From Microbacterium oryzae (GTDB lineage Bacteria > Actinomycetota > Actinomycetes > Actinomycetales > Microbacteriaceae), in assembly GCF_030406385.1 (NCBI RefSeq), contig NZ_JAUEPM010000001.1:248001-312000 (forward strand): a DNA stretch of 64,000 bases. The letters are read 5' to 3'. Both the position numbers and the translations under genes were made by a program. Below are positions 16,820 to 24,133 of the stretch, in pieces; position 1 is the stretch's first letter; each line of letters opens with the position of its first letter. Under the pieces are notes generated by a model. It was given only the letters and a program-made list of their open reading frames with translations. It searched no databases and had not been told where the DNA came from.

Positions 16820-17980
16820 ATGCAAGAGGGTCATGCGGTGAGCGGCGGGCTGACCGCTTTCATCATTTCGCCGATCGGGAATCGACTTGAGCCCGTCGGC
16901 TCACCTGGCCGCGCACGCTACGAGGAATCTGGCCAGATGTGGGAAGAGGTGTTCGAACCCGCCTGCAAAGAGTTCGGGCTCACGCCCGTGCGATCGGACA
17001 AGATCACCGAGACCGGTGAGATTCCCGACCAGATATTCACCTACCTGCGCGACGCGGACGTAGTCATCGCGGATCTGAGCCATGCGAATCCCAACGTGAT
17101 GTACGAGCTTGGGCTGCGGCACTCACGGGCTGGCAAGATCACAATCCAGGTGGGAGAGTACGGCCAGCTCCCATTCGATGTAACGACGATCCGCACTATC
17201 CAGTTCAAGCGCACTGAGGCCGGTCTGGTGGCAGCGCGAAAGGAACTATCCGAAGCACTCAAGGCAGCCCTCGAGGGTGGAGGCTCTGCGCTTAGGGCAA
17301 CGTTGGTATTCAATGACGCACCGTCCGCGTCCCCCGAGAAGGTTCGCGCGGACGCCAGCAAGTCGGCGGCGGAGGATGAGGGGTCCGTTGAGTCCGATGA
17401 CCCCGCAGTGCTGGACATGCTGGCCGAGGGCGAGGCTGCGATGCACCACATCGCTGAAGTGCTGGAGGAAGCGAACGTGCTGATCAGCGATGTGAGCGCA
17501 CAGACGGTCATTTCGCAGGAGAAGATGCAGCAGTCCGATTCCAAAGGTAAAGGCTTCGCCGGGCGGCTTCTCATCGTGAAGGAGCTCGCGGAAGCGATCG
17601 AGCCCACAGGCATCGAACTTGAGGAGCGCGCCAACGAGTTTCTCGCTGACGTCCGCCAGCTGGACGCGATGATCCGGTACGGGATTCAGCGATTGCAGAA
17701 TGGCGATGAGGATATCGCGGAGGCTGGCGGCTTCATCACTTCGACACTGGGCTTGGTCGATTCGGCCGAGTCTGGGGCTGTTGGAATCGCGAAGTACCAG
17801 ACGAGCACGAAGAACCTCCGCAAGATGTCTAAGTTGCTCGACCGTCCGTCGAAGTCACTTGAGCGCGGTTCAGGCCGTCTGCTCGAGGGTATCGACATAA
17901 TGAGCCACTGGAAGGCCCCTCTTGAGGAGCTTCGCTCGCAGTTGCCCGACGATCGCGACGGCAGTGCGCCGACCAGTTGA
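16820..17980 (+). CDS. Deoxyribosyltransferase/TIR-like N-terminal domain protein, putative defence effector
   Basis: ATG 16820 has GAGGAGG four bases upstream; the product is 386 residues. Residues 12-150 contain the ISPIG start (16-20), an R-S-D motif (59-60), VVIADLSHANPNVMYELGLR (81-100) with a candidate catalytic Glu96, and a PFD motif (118-120). This is the pattern of nucleoside 2-deoxyribosyltransferase/TIR-like domains often used as effectors in bacterial immune systems. Residues 190-380 are helical with no recognised domain, possibly sensing or oligomerising. It lies on the plus strand between HNH and terminase genes of the minus strand, so it is likely acquired cargo. Phage-exclusion function is inferred. 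Confidence 0.7.
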   Translation: MQEGHAVSGGLTAFIISPIGNRLEPVGSPGRARYEESGQMWEEVFEPACKEFGLTPVRSDKITETGEIPDQIFTYLRDADVVIADLSHANPNVMYELGLRHSRAGKITIQVGEYGQLPFDVTTIRTIQFKRTEAGLVAARKELSEALKAALEGGGSALRATLVFNDAPSASPEKVRADASKSAAEDEGSVESDDPAVLDMLAEGEAAMHHIAEVLEEANVLISDVSAQTVISQEKMQQSDSKGKGFAGRLLIVKELAEAIEPTGIELEERANEFLADVRQLDAMIRYGIQRLQNGDEDIAEAGGFITSTLGLVDSAESGAVGIAKYQTSTKNLRKMSKLLDRPSKSLERGSGRLLEGIDIMSHWKAPLEELRSQLPDDRDGSAPTS

Positions 17981-18018
17981 GACTGCCCCCATCGTGACGC
18001 CAGCGGACGGATAACCAA

Positions 18019-18321
18019 TCAGCTGGCGCTCCATATCTCGACAGCGGCATGGTCGCTCTTGCGGCTGTTGCAGCTGCGGTGCATCGGCACGAGCGGGCCC
18101 AGCAGCTTCCCCCCACCTGCGAGCGGTTCGTCATGGTCCGCGGTGAAGGAGAGGCTGTGGGTCGGTGGGAGCGTCGTGTCGATCGAGTTCCCACACCCCC
18201 ACCCGTGGGTGGAGCCATACCCGCACGGGAGGTCCTCGACCGCGGTGCGGCGCTTCAGCGCGGCCTGCCGGCGTCGATAGGCGCGGTGGCCCTTGCCATC
18301 CCGGACCGCGTGGCTCCCCAT
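18019..18321 (-). CDS. HNH endonuclease (terminase-associated)
   Basis: ATG 18321 with GAGGGAG upstream gives 100 residues. It has a Cys pair around CGYGSTHGWGCG, then TADHDEP (the first His of the HNH core) and PMHRSCNSRKSD at the C-terminus, the classic HNH zinc-finger nuclease layout. HNH proteins encoded next to terminase genes assist DNA cleavage during packaging in HK97-like phages. Here the gene is separated from the terminase by the plus-strand cargo gene. Confidence 0.85.
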   Translation of the reverse strand: MGSHAVRDGKGHRAYRRRQAALKRRTAVEDLPCGYGSTHGWGCGNSIDTTLPPTHSLSFTADHDEPLAGGGKLLGPLVPMHRSCNSRKSDHAAVEIWSAS

Positions 18322-18437
18322 GCTGCGCTCCCTCGGACGATGATTCCCGGCGTGCTCGGCTCGCGCGTGCGAGTGTCTAGGCGAGGGCACGACCGTGAAG
18401 CATTGGGTGAGCCCGGCACCCGCACCCTGCACCTCGA

Positions 18438-18443
18438 TACTCT
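18438..18443 (+). promoter_or_regulatory. Putative -10 hexamer of a leaderless promoter
   Basis: TACTCT lies exactly six bases before the GTG at 18450, the same geometry as at 739-751 and 24122-24134. No Shine-Dalgarno or clear -35 is seen. Confidence 0.4.
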
Positions 18444-18449
18444 GCTCAA

Positions 18450-18836
18450 GTGCTATCGCTCTTGGCTGCGCTCATCCCGACGCTGGGCGGACTCTTCGTC
18501 GCCGGCTCGGTGCTGATCCAGCAATCACGAGCAGCGCACGAGCACAGAGTCCGAAGCCGGATATCCCCAAGGCTTGAGGCGAACCATCAGCGTCTTCTCG
18601 CGCGAGCCAGAGCGCACGACCTCACTTACGACGAGGTGTCCGCGAAGCAGGAGGAGTACGAACGCGAGCTGCTCGCCCTGAACGGGATCCACGCGAGGCG
18701 CCCAACCTACCGGGACGTGGACATCGCCATGAACATGGCAGTGCCGTTGATGCCCGCCCGCGAGCGCCTCCACCAGTGGATCCTGCTGACCACCTCGACG
18801 CTCTCGCTGATCCTCCTCGCGATTGACCAGCTCTAG
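18450..18836 (+). CDS. Two-helix membrane protein of the prophage
   Basis: The GTG at 18450 gives 128 residues with a hydrophobic N-terminal helix (about 1-22) and another at the C-terminus (about 107-126). Between them is a charged, helical cytoplasmic or periplasmic segment with EVSAKQEEYERELLALNG. It lies on the plus strand opposite to the phage late and early genes. A predicted leaderless promoter precedes it and a structured region plus terminator follow. Superinfection exclusion proteins often look like this, but no family is recognised. Confidence 0.6.
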   Translation: MLSLLAALIPTLGGLFVAGSVLIQQSRAAHEHRVRSRISPRLEANHQRLLARARAHDLTYDEVSAKQEEYERELLALNGIHARRPTYRDVDIAMNMAVPLMPARERLHQWILLTTSTLSLILLAIDQL

Positions 18837-18840
18837 GAGA

Positions 18841-18981
18841 TGACGTGGGGCGCAGGGTCCGTTCGAGCGCGGCCTTAGTGACGCCGTCTCAGCCGCTCCG
18901 GTTTCCTTCGGGTGAAAGGTCGATCGCGCGAGCCATTGCTGGTTCGGTTGGATGATGGCGGCCCGTTGACGCCCCACGTCA
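18841..18981 (+). ncRNA. Possible structured RNA or 3' element bounded by a 12-bp inverted repeat
   Basis: TGACGTGGGGCG (18841-18852) and CGCCCCACGTCA (18970-18981) are perfect complements enclosing 117 bp without a gene. They could close a long hairpin in the 3' region of the membrane-protein transcript, or an independent RNA ended by the terminator at 19029-19052. No known RNA family is recognised. The 269 bp from 18837 to 19105 contain nothing else supported. Confidence 0.35.
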
Positions 18982-19028
18982 GGACTAACGCCGAGCCCGC
19001 GCGGTGCGATGCACCCAGATACGCGGAA

Positions 19029-19052
19029 GGGCCCGGGATTCCTCCCGGGCCC
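19029..19052. terminator. Strong bidirectional hairpin terminator
   Basis: GGGCCCGGGA-TTCC-TCCCGGGCCC is a perfect 10-bp stem with a 4-nt loop, placed between the end of the plus-strand membrane protein unit and the end of the minus-strand early operon. It would stop transcription from both sides. Confidence 0.8.
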
Positions 19053-19105
19053 AGCTCTCGACTACGTCTAGCGTATCAGGCGCGCGCGCGCGACGCACAC
19101 GATCC

Positions 19106-19405
19106 TCACCGCGCGTCGAGCGCTCCCTTCCGCACTGTGCCTGTCAGGCCTCCGGTCTCCGGGTTGAAGGCCACCGTGCCGACCTTCACGCCGTCGATCA
19201 CGAGATCCATGTGCACCCGCTTCTTCGGCCCGTGCTGCCGGTCACGTTGCTCGGCGTCGACCTGCACCAGCGTGTCCGCGTGGATCAGCCCGTGCAGGGT
19301 GCGCAGCTTCCCCTCTCGTCGCCACCGGCGGATCGTCTGCTTGTCCTTCCCCACACGCTCGGCCGCTTCCTCCACCGACAGCCAGCCAGGGATGCCGTCA
19401 GCCAC
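19106..19405 (-). CDS. MerR/excisionase-type helix-turn-helix protein
   Basis: GTG start; 99 residues. Residues 7-40 (WLSVEEAAERVGKDKQTIRR) form a MerR/Xis-type helix-turn-helix followed by a wing. The C-terminal half (MDLVIDGVKVGTVAFNPETG) is a short beta region. It is the last gene of the early operon, so it may be a late-gene activator or packaging-related DNA-binding protein. Confidence 0.65.
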   Translation of the reverse strand: MADGIPGWLSVEEAAERVGKDKQTIRRWRREGKLRTLHGLIHADTLVQVDAEQRDRQHGPKKRVHMDLVIDGVKVGTVAFNPETGGLTGTVRKGALDAR

Positions 19406-19736
19406 TGCGCTGCCCGTAGTCCTGGCCAGCGGTGAAGCGTGCGACGTGGTCGAGCGCTCTCGCGAGCACGGGCCACTCGAGGCGCAGCTGACCCTGCGCG
19501 CGGTGATGCGTCACCGGGTCACGGCCCTCCACGCTCCACGCGGCGACCACCGTTCGTAGCGCGTCCGCGGCCGCGTGGTCGACGGGCGCCGGCTGCTGGG
19601 CTGCGGCGAGCGCGAGCGTGGCGTGCACCTGCGCGGCCGCGACCGCCACCTCCGCCTCGCGGATGTCGCCCTTCTCGTTCGCCACCTCCACCAGACGCGC
19701 CGCCTCGGCCGCATGGTCGATCGTCTGCGCCGTCAT
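19398..19736 (-). CDS. Alanine-rich phage protein of unknown function
   Basis: ATG 19736 overlaps the upstream stop (ATGA) and gives 112 residues. The sequence is a helical Ala/Glu/Val-rich region followed by WPVLARALDHVARFTAGQDY. No domain is recognised. It overlaps the HTH gene by 8 bp, so it is part of a coupled set. Confidence 0.6.
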   Translation of the reverse strand: MTAQTIDHAAEAARLVEVANEKGDIREAEVAVAAAQVHATLALAAAQQPAPVDHAAADALRTVVAAWSVEGRDPVTHHRAQGQLRLEWPVLARALDHVARFTAGQDYGQRSG

Positions 19737-20101
19737 CGCCCTTCCCCCTGCCCCCCGATCCGGGCGGCCCACTCGTCCCACCGCCACGACGGCAGCCAGC
19801 CACTCGCGTCGTTCTGACCGTCGATGATGTCGGCGAGAAGACGCGCCGCGTGAGCCTCACGCTGTGTCGCCTCGTGGTCGTACTCGGCGCGCGCGTCGGC
19901 CAGCCATCGAAGGTTCGCCGCGGCCTTCTCGCGCTCCTCGGCGCGCACGGCCTCATCGTGCGCGGCCATCATGCGATCCCACTCTGCGCCCCACTCCTCC
20001 TTCGACTGCGTGGGGCCAGGCTTCTCGAAGCACTCTCGGAAGTTGTGCGCGATGTAGAGTCCGCGCACCTCGTCCAGGCTCGGCGTGTAGTCGTCGCTCA
20101 T
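19733..20101 (-). CDS. Phage early-region protein, tryptophan-rich C-terminus
   Basis: 122 residues; N-terminal MSDDYTPSLDEVRGLYIAHN, helical Glu/Ala/Arg middle, and a W-L-P-S-W-R-W-D-E-W tail. Similar small soluble proteins of unknown role are frequent in actinophage early operons. Coupled to the next gene by an ATGA overlap. Confidence 0.6.
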   Translation of the reverse strand: MSDDYTPSLDEVRGLYIAHNFRECFEKPGPTQSKEEWGAEWDRMMAAHDEAVRAEEREKAAANLRWLADARAEYDHEATQREAHAARLLADIIDGQNDASGWLPSWRWDEWAARIGGQGEGR

Positions 20102-20103
20102 GG

Positions 20104-20223
20104 TCAGTCCTTTCGCCAGTCGTCGTGTCCGGGGAGCTCGGCGTCGTCCACGTCCGCCAGGGTCACCCTCTGCTCCATCTCGGCGACGAGCATCTGCTCG
20201 TGCCGGTCCCTCGCCCAGCTCAT
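20104..20223 (-). CDS. Small acidic phage protein (39 aa)
   Basis: A 39-residue frame starts at ATG 20223, overlapping the stop of the upstream gene (ATGA), and ends 2 bp before the next start. The sequence MSWARDRHEQMLVAEMEQRV then becomes acidic. Tight fit between two genes supports it; function unknown. Confidence 0.6.
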   Translation of the reverse strand: MSWARDRHEQMLVAEMEQRVTLADVDDAELPGHDDWRKD

Positions 20224-21080
20224 GCGACGTCCTCGAGGGGCTCCTCGGGCACGAACCCGGGCTGTCCCATCCGGTGCGAGAACATCAGCGCCCACGGGGC
20301 GTCGTCGTCCGTGTCGTCGCGCTCCCAGTCGCACGCGGGCGACTGGCACACGAACCGGGTGCGGCCGGCGGGCGTGCGAGGCGGGAACACGCGAACGCTC
20401 TTCAGCCCGCACCCGCCCATCCCGTCCTCGTTCGGGCACGGCTGCGCCGCCCACCACGCCCGCTCGACCAGCGACCACCGGTTCAGCGCGCGCGTCAGCG
20501 TCCACGACCGGTCCTCCTCCGACCGGTCGAGCTCGTCGTGGATCCACTGGTCGAGCGTCCACGAGCACAGCGCCAAGACGTTGTCGCGGTCGTTCACGAC
20601 GTCGTCGAGGCGGTCGAGGATATCCACCGCGTACTCGCGCGCGAGAGCATGCGCGACGTCGGCGCCCGCGCCCGGGGCGAGGCCCGGCGCCCGGTGCAGC
20701 GGCGCGACGCCATGCCTCAGGAACCGCGACCACTCCGCCAGGCGGGACGTCAGCTGCTCCCCGGCGTCCACGAGATCCGCGTCGACGGGCGCCGGCGCGA
20801 GATCCGCACGCGACCCGCCCACGATCTCCCGGTCCATGTTCCAGCCCGACTTCGACGGGTCCGCCTTCGAGCGGATCAGGCCGATCAGGTCCGGGGCGTC
20901 GTCGAGCAGCCTGCGGAGCCGCCGGTAATCGCGGTCGCAGATCAGCGCGCCCTCACGGGCCTCCACCGGGACGCACCCGCGGCACTCGGCGTCCACGGGT
21001 GCGCGGCCGTAGTTCGAGCACCCGGCGAAGTGCTCGCCCCGCTTCACGCAGCCCCGCACGCATTCACGCTCGTGCGCCAT
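20220..21080 (-). CDS. Cysteine-rich phage protein with zinc-finger-like ends
   Basis: 286 residues. The N-terminus has six Cys and a His (ECVRGCVKRGEHFAGC then ECRGC) and the C-terminus a second Cys cluster (QPCPNEDGMGGCG ... CQSPACDWE), each likely to bind zinc. A helical middle links them. Proteins of this layout recur in actinophage early regions without assigned function. Its start lies 16 bp inside the end of the upstream gene. Confidence 0.65.
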   Translation of the reverse strand: MAHERECVRGCVKRGEHFAGCSNYGRAPVDAECRGCVPVEAREGALICDRDYRRLRRLLDDAPDLIGLIRSKADPSKSGWNMDREIVGGSRADLAPAPVDADLVDAGEQLTSRLAEWSRFLRHGVAPLHRAPGLAPGAGADVAHALAREYAVDILDRLDDVVNDRDNVLALCSWTLDQWIHDELDRSEEDRSWTLTRALNRWSLVERAWWAAQPCPNEDGMGGCGLKSVRVFPPRTPAGRTRFVCQSPACDWERDDTDDDAPWALMFSHRMGQPGFVPEEPLEDVA

Positions 21081-21339
21081 ACCTCGCCCCGTCCTTCGAG
21101 ATCGTCTCAGGGAAGAAGATCCAGTGCTGGAAGCCGGAACGCGTCTGCGCCTCGTTCAGCTCGACCGCGCGCTTCGAGACGGTTGGGTAGTCCCCGGTCA
21201 TCTGCTCGAACTGCGGCGGGATCTCGGGCAGAGTGGCCGCCCTCTCCGGCTCCTCGATGAATCGCTTGCCGCGCACGCCCGACACGATCTGCCCCGGATG
21301 TGCCCGGAAGCCCAGCTCGAACTGCACCTGATCTGTCAT
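21064..21339 (-). CDS. Phage protein of unknown function (91 aa)
   Basis: ATG 21339 overlaps the upstream stop (ATGA); an in-frame ATG at 21351 is an alternative. The product has [20 protein letters not shown], then RAVELNEAQTRSGFQHWIFF. No recognised domain. Placement directly after the small zinc-finger gene suggests a shared mRNA. Confidence 0.6.
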   Translation of the reverse strand: MTDQVQFELGFRAHPGQIVSGVRGKRFIEEPERAATLPEIPPQFEQMTGDYPTVSKRAVELNEAQTRSGFQHWIFFPETISKDGARYGARA

Positions 21340-21530
21340 CGTCTTCCCCATCTGCTCGCGTTGATCTCTGCCCGCATCGCTTCCCCGGCCTGCTGCTGCG
21401 ACCGTGCCGCGGCCTGCACAGCCGGGCGGGCGTGGCACCGGCACACCGGGTTCCCGCACCACGGGAACGGGACCTTGCACGCCGCGCAGCACCGGCCCTG
21501 CACCTGCTTCGGCTCAGAACGGCGTGTCAT
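21336..21530 (-). CDS. Small zinc-finger-like phage protein
   Basis: ATG 21530 gives 64 residues; ATG 21551 is possible. The segment [20 protein letters not shown] has clustered cysteines and a histidine typical of a small zinc-binding fold. The start overlaps the end of ssb by 17 bp. Similar DksA- or ribbon-like minis are common in actinophages. Role unknown. Confidence 0.6.
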   Translation of the reverse strand: MTRRSEPKQVQGRCCAACKVPFPWCGNPVCRCHARPAVQAAARSQQQAGEAMRAEINASRWGRR

Positions 21531-22005
21531 CGCCCGCCCATCCCCCCGCACCGCTCGGCGTCGACCAGGAGTCCTCCTGCGGGGCCTGCGACTGCTGCTG
21601 CTGGCTCTGCTGGCTCTGCTGGCCGCCCTGCCCCTGCTGACGGGCCGCGCGGGTGACCTGCGCCGTCGCGTACTTCAGCGACGGGCCGATCTCCTCCACC
21701 TCGAGCTCGATGGACGTGCGGCGCTCGCCCTCCTTCGTCTCGTACGAGCGCTGGCGGAGGCGGCCCGTCGCGATGACGCGCATGCCCTTCGTCAGCGACC
21801 CGGCGACGTGCTCCGCGAACTCCCGCCACACCGACGCGCGCAGGAACAGCGCCTCTCCGTCCTTCCACTCCCCCGACGCCCGGTCGAAGTTCCGCGGAGT
21901 CGACGCGATCGTGAAGTTCGCCACCGGGAGGCCGTTCTGCGTGTAGCGCAGCTCCGGGTCGGCGGTGAGGTTGCCGACGACGGTGATGATCGTCTCGCCA
22001 GCCAT
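21514..22005 (-). CDS. ssb: Single-stranded DNA-binding protein
   Basis: 163 residues. The OB fold (residues 1-112) has the classic [20 protein letters not shown] start and the [17 protein letters not shown] segment. A Gln/Gly-rich linker leads to the acidic tip DDTPF, the protein-interaction tail of bacterial SSBs. It coats ssDNA in phage replication and recombination and would act with the exonuclease and RecT-like protein encoded in the same operon. Confidence 0.95.
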   Translation of the reverse strand: MAGETIITVVGNLTADPELRYTQNGLPVANFTIASTPRNFDRASGEWKDGEALFLRASVWREFAEHVAGSLTKGMRVIATGRLRQRSYETKEGERRTSIELEVEEIGPSLKYATAQVTRAARQQGQGGQQSQQSQQQQSQAPQEDSWSTPSGAGGWAGDDTPF

Positions 22006-22385
22006 CAGCGGACCTCCCGATCGATGCGCGCCACGCCGGCCACGCGTCGCATCGACAGCTCGAAGCGGCCCTCCGAGAGTTCGTCGAGGATCTCCTGCGA
22101 CCCCTCATCGATGCGACCCTCCAGGTCCCATCCGCCGCCGAGCGTGTTCAGCGACGAACGCACTACCCCGGGCCCCTGGCCGTTGTAGCTGGATTCGAGA
22201 TGCCCGGTGATCGTGTACTCCACGATGCCCTTTGGGTGGAAGGCTGCCTGGCGGACGGCGACCACGTGTTCGTCGTTGCGGGCTGTCGTGGTCCACCAGG
22301 CGCTCTCGCGCGATCCCGGGATGAACCGGACGCGGTCGCCGACCGCGACGTCTCCGATGGGCACCGTCTCGATGTTCTTCGTCAT
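22005..22385 (-). CDS. Phage protein with small N-terminal barrel-like segment
   Basis: ATG 22385 with AGGAAGA upstream gives 126 residues. The N-terminal region ([14 protein letters not shown]) resembles a small SH3- or hint-like beta turn common in phage proteins. It overlaps ssb by 1 bp and the upstream DNA-binding gene by 4 bp. Function unknown; coupling suggests a replication or recombination role. Confidence 0.6.
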   Translation of the reverse strand: MTKNIETVPIGDVAVGDRVRFIPGSRESAWWTTTARNDEHVVAVRQAAFHPKGIVEYTITGHLESSYNGQGPGVVRSSLNTLGGGWDLEGRIDEGSQEILDELSEGRFELSMRRVAGVARIDREVR

Positions 22386-22669
22386 GCTGTCTTCCTGTCT
22401 GTTCGTGCCGGATACCGGCGGTTTGCTGGGAGGCCGAGCCCTCGGCGCGTGTCCGCGACCCAGCCGTTCGAGTAGTGGAGTCGTGCGGCGATGTCGGCGT
22501 CGCACAGGCCCGCCTCGACGAGCTCGCGCACCTTCTCCCGCATGTCCCGGGAGCGGCGCTGCAGAGCGATCTCGTCGCGGAGCACGTCGCCAGGTCTCAC
22601 GCCGAGCTGCTCGGCCTTCTCCTGGATGCGCCACACGTCCCGCGGGTCGAGGTCGACGGTCACCTTCAT
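22382..22669 (-). CDS. Helix-turn-helix phage protein
   Basis: 95 residues. The N-terminus (MKVTVDLDPRDVWRIQEKAE) is RHH/CopG-like and residues 50-80 (GLCDADIAARLHYSNGWVAD) look like a helix-turn-helix. This combination of two DNA-binding segments in one small protein suggests a regulator or replication accessory. Coupled to the downstream gene by ATGA. Confidence 0.6.
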   Translation of the reverse strand: MKVTVDLDPRDVWRIQEKAEQLGVRPGDVLRDEIALQRRSRDMREKVRELVEAGLCDADIAARLHYSNGWVADTRRGLGLPANRRYPARTDRKTA

Positions 22670-22697
22670 GGCGCGCCCCGTCCCTCGTGAGACGGCG

Positions 22698-23342
22698 TCA
22701 GAAGGGCTCGTCGTCGCCGACCGCCTGCTCGTAGTCGGTGAGCTTCTCGCCGTACCTGGCTTCCGCTACCCACCTGTCGTGACGTCGCCGGGCGGTGCCG
22801 CAGGGACCGCAGTCCTGGTACCTGCCGTTGGGGTGGTCGGGACATCCGATGGGCGGAGCATCCAGCAGCAGCGGACGTCGAGGCGGTTCCGGCCGGCGTT
22901 CCTGCCCATCCGCCCACGTCGCCCACTGGCTCGCCCGCACGCCCTGCTCGGCACGCATTCGCTCGCCCGCTCTCGCCGCCGCCCGCTCCCTCGCTCCCCC
23001 CATAGCCATGGGATCCCATGGAGAGTCCTGGACCGGCGGCGGCGGGCAGTCGTCCGGCGCCCCGCGGGTGTCCGCCTTCAGCGGCCGCACCAGCTGGATC
23101 CACTCCGACCCGTCCGCCCGGTACAGCGTCAGGAACCCCGACTCCTGCAGCATCAGCAGATGCGTCTCCACGCGATCCGTCGCGTCCTGCCCCGGGTAGA
23201 TCTCCCCCGCAATCAGCTCCGGCACGCACTCCCGACGCCCGAACACGTCCGTCGACTTCGTCCACAGGCCCAGCGCCGTCGGCTTCGCCTCGTGCGGCGC
23301 ACGCAGGTAGCCCCGGAACTCGAGATCCGCGCCGCTGATCAT
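22698..23342 (-). CDS. Winged-helix phage replication-type protein
   Basis: ATG 23342 has GAGGAAG upstream; a GTG at 23363 is less likely. The 214 residues have a winged-helix-like N-terminal domain (about 15-90, with LGLWTKSTDVFGRRECVPE and LLMLQESGFLTLYRADG), a Pro/Ala/Arg linker, and a Cys-containing C-terminal part (CPDHPNGRYQDCGPCG). Such proteins often stand where phage replication initiators lie. Its start falls exactly on the -1 frame stop of the preceding gene. Confidence 0.6.
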   Translation of the reverse strand: MISGADLEFRGYLRAPHEAKPTALGLWTKSTDVFGRRECVPELIAGEIYPGQDATDRVETHLLMLQESGFLTLYRADGSEWIQLVRPLKADTRGAPDDCPPPPVQDSPWDPMAMGGARERAAARAGERMRAEQGVRASQWATWADGQERRPEPPRRPLLLDAPPIGCPDHPNGRYQDCGPCGTARRRHDRWVAEARYGEKLTDYEQAVGDDEPF

Positions 23343-23703
23343 CCGCTGCTTCCTCGTTGACACCCTGGTCGTTTCCCTTCGCGAATCCCTCGAAACACAG
23401 GTCGACGGCGAGCTGCAAGTGGTGCTCGTCGACCGTGAAGCATTCCGACCAACCGCGGCCCAGGAACAGCAGGTCCCGGGCGTCGTCCTCGTTGCGGAAT
23501 GCGCGCGGGAACCAGGCGGAAAGGATCCGCAGGGCCTCCGCCTCCCACGTCGCGTCCGTCCCGCGGGCGAGCACGAGCACGTGCCCTCCCGAGCGGGTCA
23601 TCATGTCGATGCGCGCCCACTGGCACGTGCGGCCCACCTTCAGGACCTCCTCGCGCGGCCAGTAGACGACGTACGTCATCGCGTACTGCGGCATGCCGGC
23701 CAT
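23339..23703 (-). CDS. GIY-YIG-like phage protein needing a -1 shift to terminate
   Basis: ATG 23703 overlaps the HNH stop. The first ~109 residues (TYVVYWPREEVLKVGRTCQW, then an E-A-E-A-L helix) fit the GIY-YIG/T5orf172 nuclease fold. The zero frame has no stop until 22666, running through the next gene in a nonsense frame. A GGGAAAC heptamer (23371-23377) lies in the proper X-XXY-YYZ phase; after a -1 slip, ten codons lead to a TGA that overlaps the next gene's ATG at 23342. Either a programmed frameshift or a one-base sequence error explains this. Confidence 0.6.
23371..23377 (-). other. Putative -1 ribosomal slippery site GGGAAAC
   Basis: On the minus strand the codons are AAG GGA AAC, so G-GGA-AAC has the correct phase for a -1 shift. 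It is close to the GGGAAAG site of lambda G-T. The shifted frame stops at 23339-23341, on the start codon of the next gene. Confidence 0.45.
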
Positions 23704-24089
23704 CAGAACGGCACCGCCCCGCCGACCTTCGACGCGTGCACGCGCGACGTCGCCGACACGAGGAACCACCGCTGCCCATCAAGGCCCTCCGCGGGCGTCT
23801 CCTTCGCGCGCTGCAGCGTCTCCTCGTTCGTCGCGGCCTTCCGGATCCACAGCCCGCGCTCCTCGAGGTCGAGGAGCACGAGCGAGCGGGCGTCGGCCTT
23901 CGCGCCGTTGCAGAGCGTGCACGCGGCGATGAGGTTCGCGGGGTGGTCGAGGACCGGCGAGCCGCCCGAGCCGCGGTTCGCGCGGTGGTCCGTCGTCTGC
24001 GCTTCCCCGAGGCACCCCGGAAGCGCGAGCAGACAGAACCCGCCGTCGCGCGCGATCACCTGGCGCTTCGTCCCCACAGAGACTGTCAC
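23703..24089 (-). CDS. HNH endonuclease (early region)
   Basis: GTG 24089 with GAGG seven bases upstream gives 128 residues. The HNH signature is TTDHRANRGSGGS ... HPANLIAACTLCNGAK, preceded by a Cys pair (CLLALPGC). This lies in the early operon and is distinct from the terminase-linked HNH at 18019. Homing-type or replication-linked function is possible. Confidence 0.8.
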   Translation of the reverse strand: MTVSVGTKRQVIARDGGFCLLALPGCLGEAQTTDHRANRGSGGSPVLDHPANLIAACTLCNGAKADARSLVLLDLEERGLWIRKAATNEETLQRAKETPAEGLDGQRWFLVSATSRVHASKVGGAVPF

Positions 24090-24121
24090 GGGGTCACCTC
24101 GGGCGCGTCGAAGCAGACCGA

Positions 24122-24127
24122 TAGGGT
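24122..24127 (+). promoter_or_regulatory. Putative -10 hexamer of a leaderless promoter
   Basis: TAGGGT lies exactly six bases before the ATG at 24134. No Shine-Dalgarno is present. The -35 is weak. Confidence 0.45.
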
Positions 24128-24133
24128 GCACGC

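Noticed and set aside
18525..18977. A 150-codon minus-strand frame
   Set aside because: Antisense to the two-helix membrane protein and rich in His/Arg; no ribosome-binding site.
22666..23769. A 367-codon frame across two phage genes
   Set aside because: Only the first ~110 residues look like a protein; the rest is the wrong frame of the winged-helix gene.
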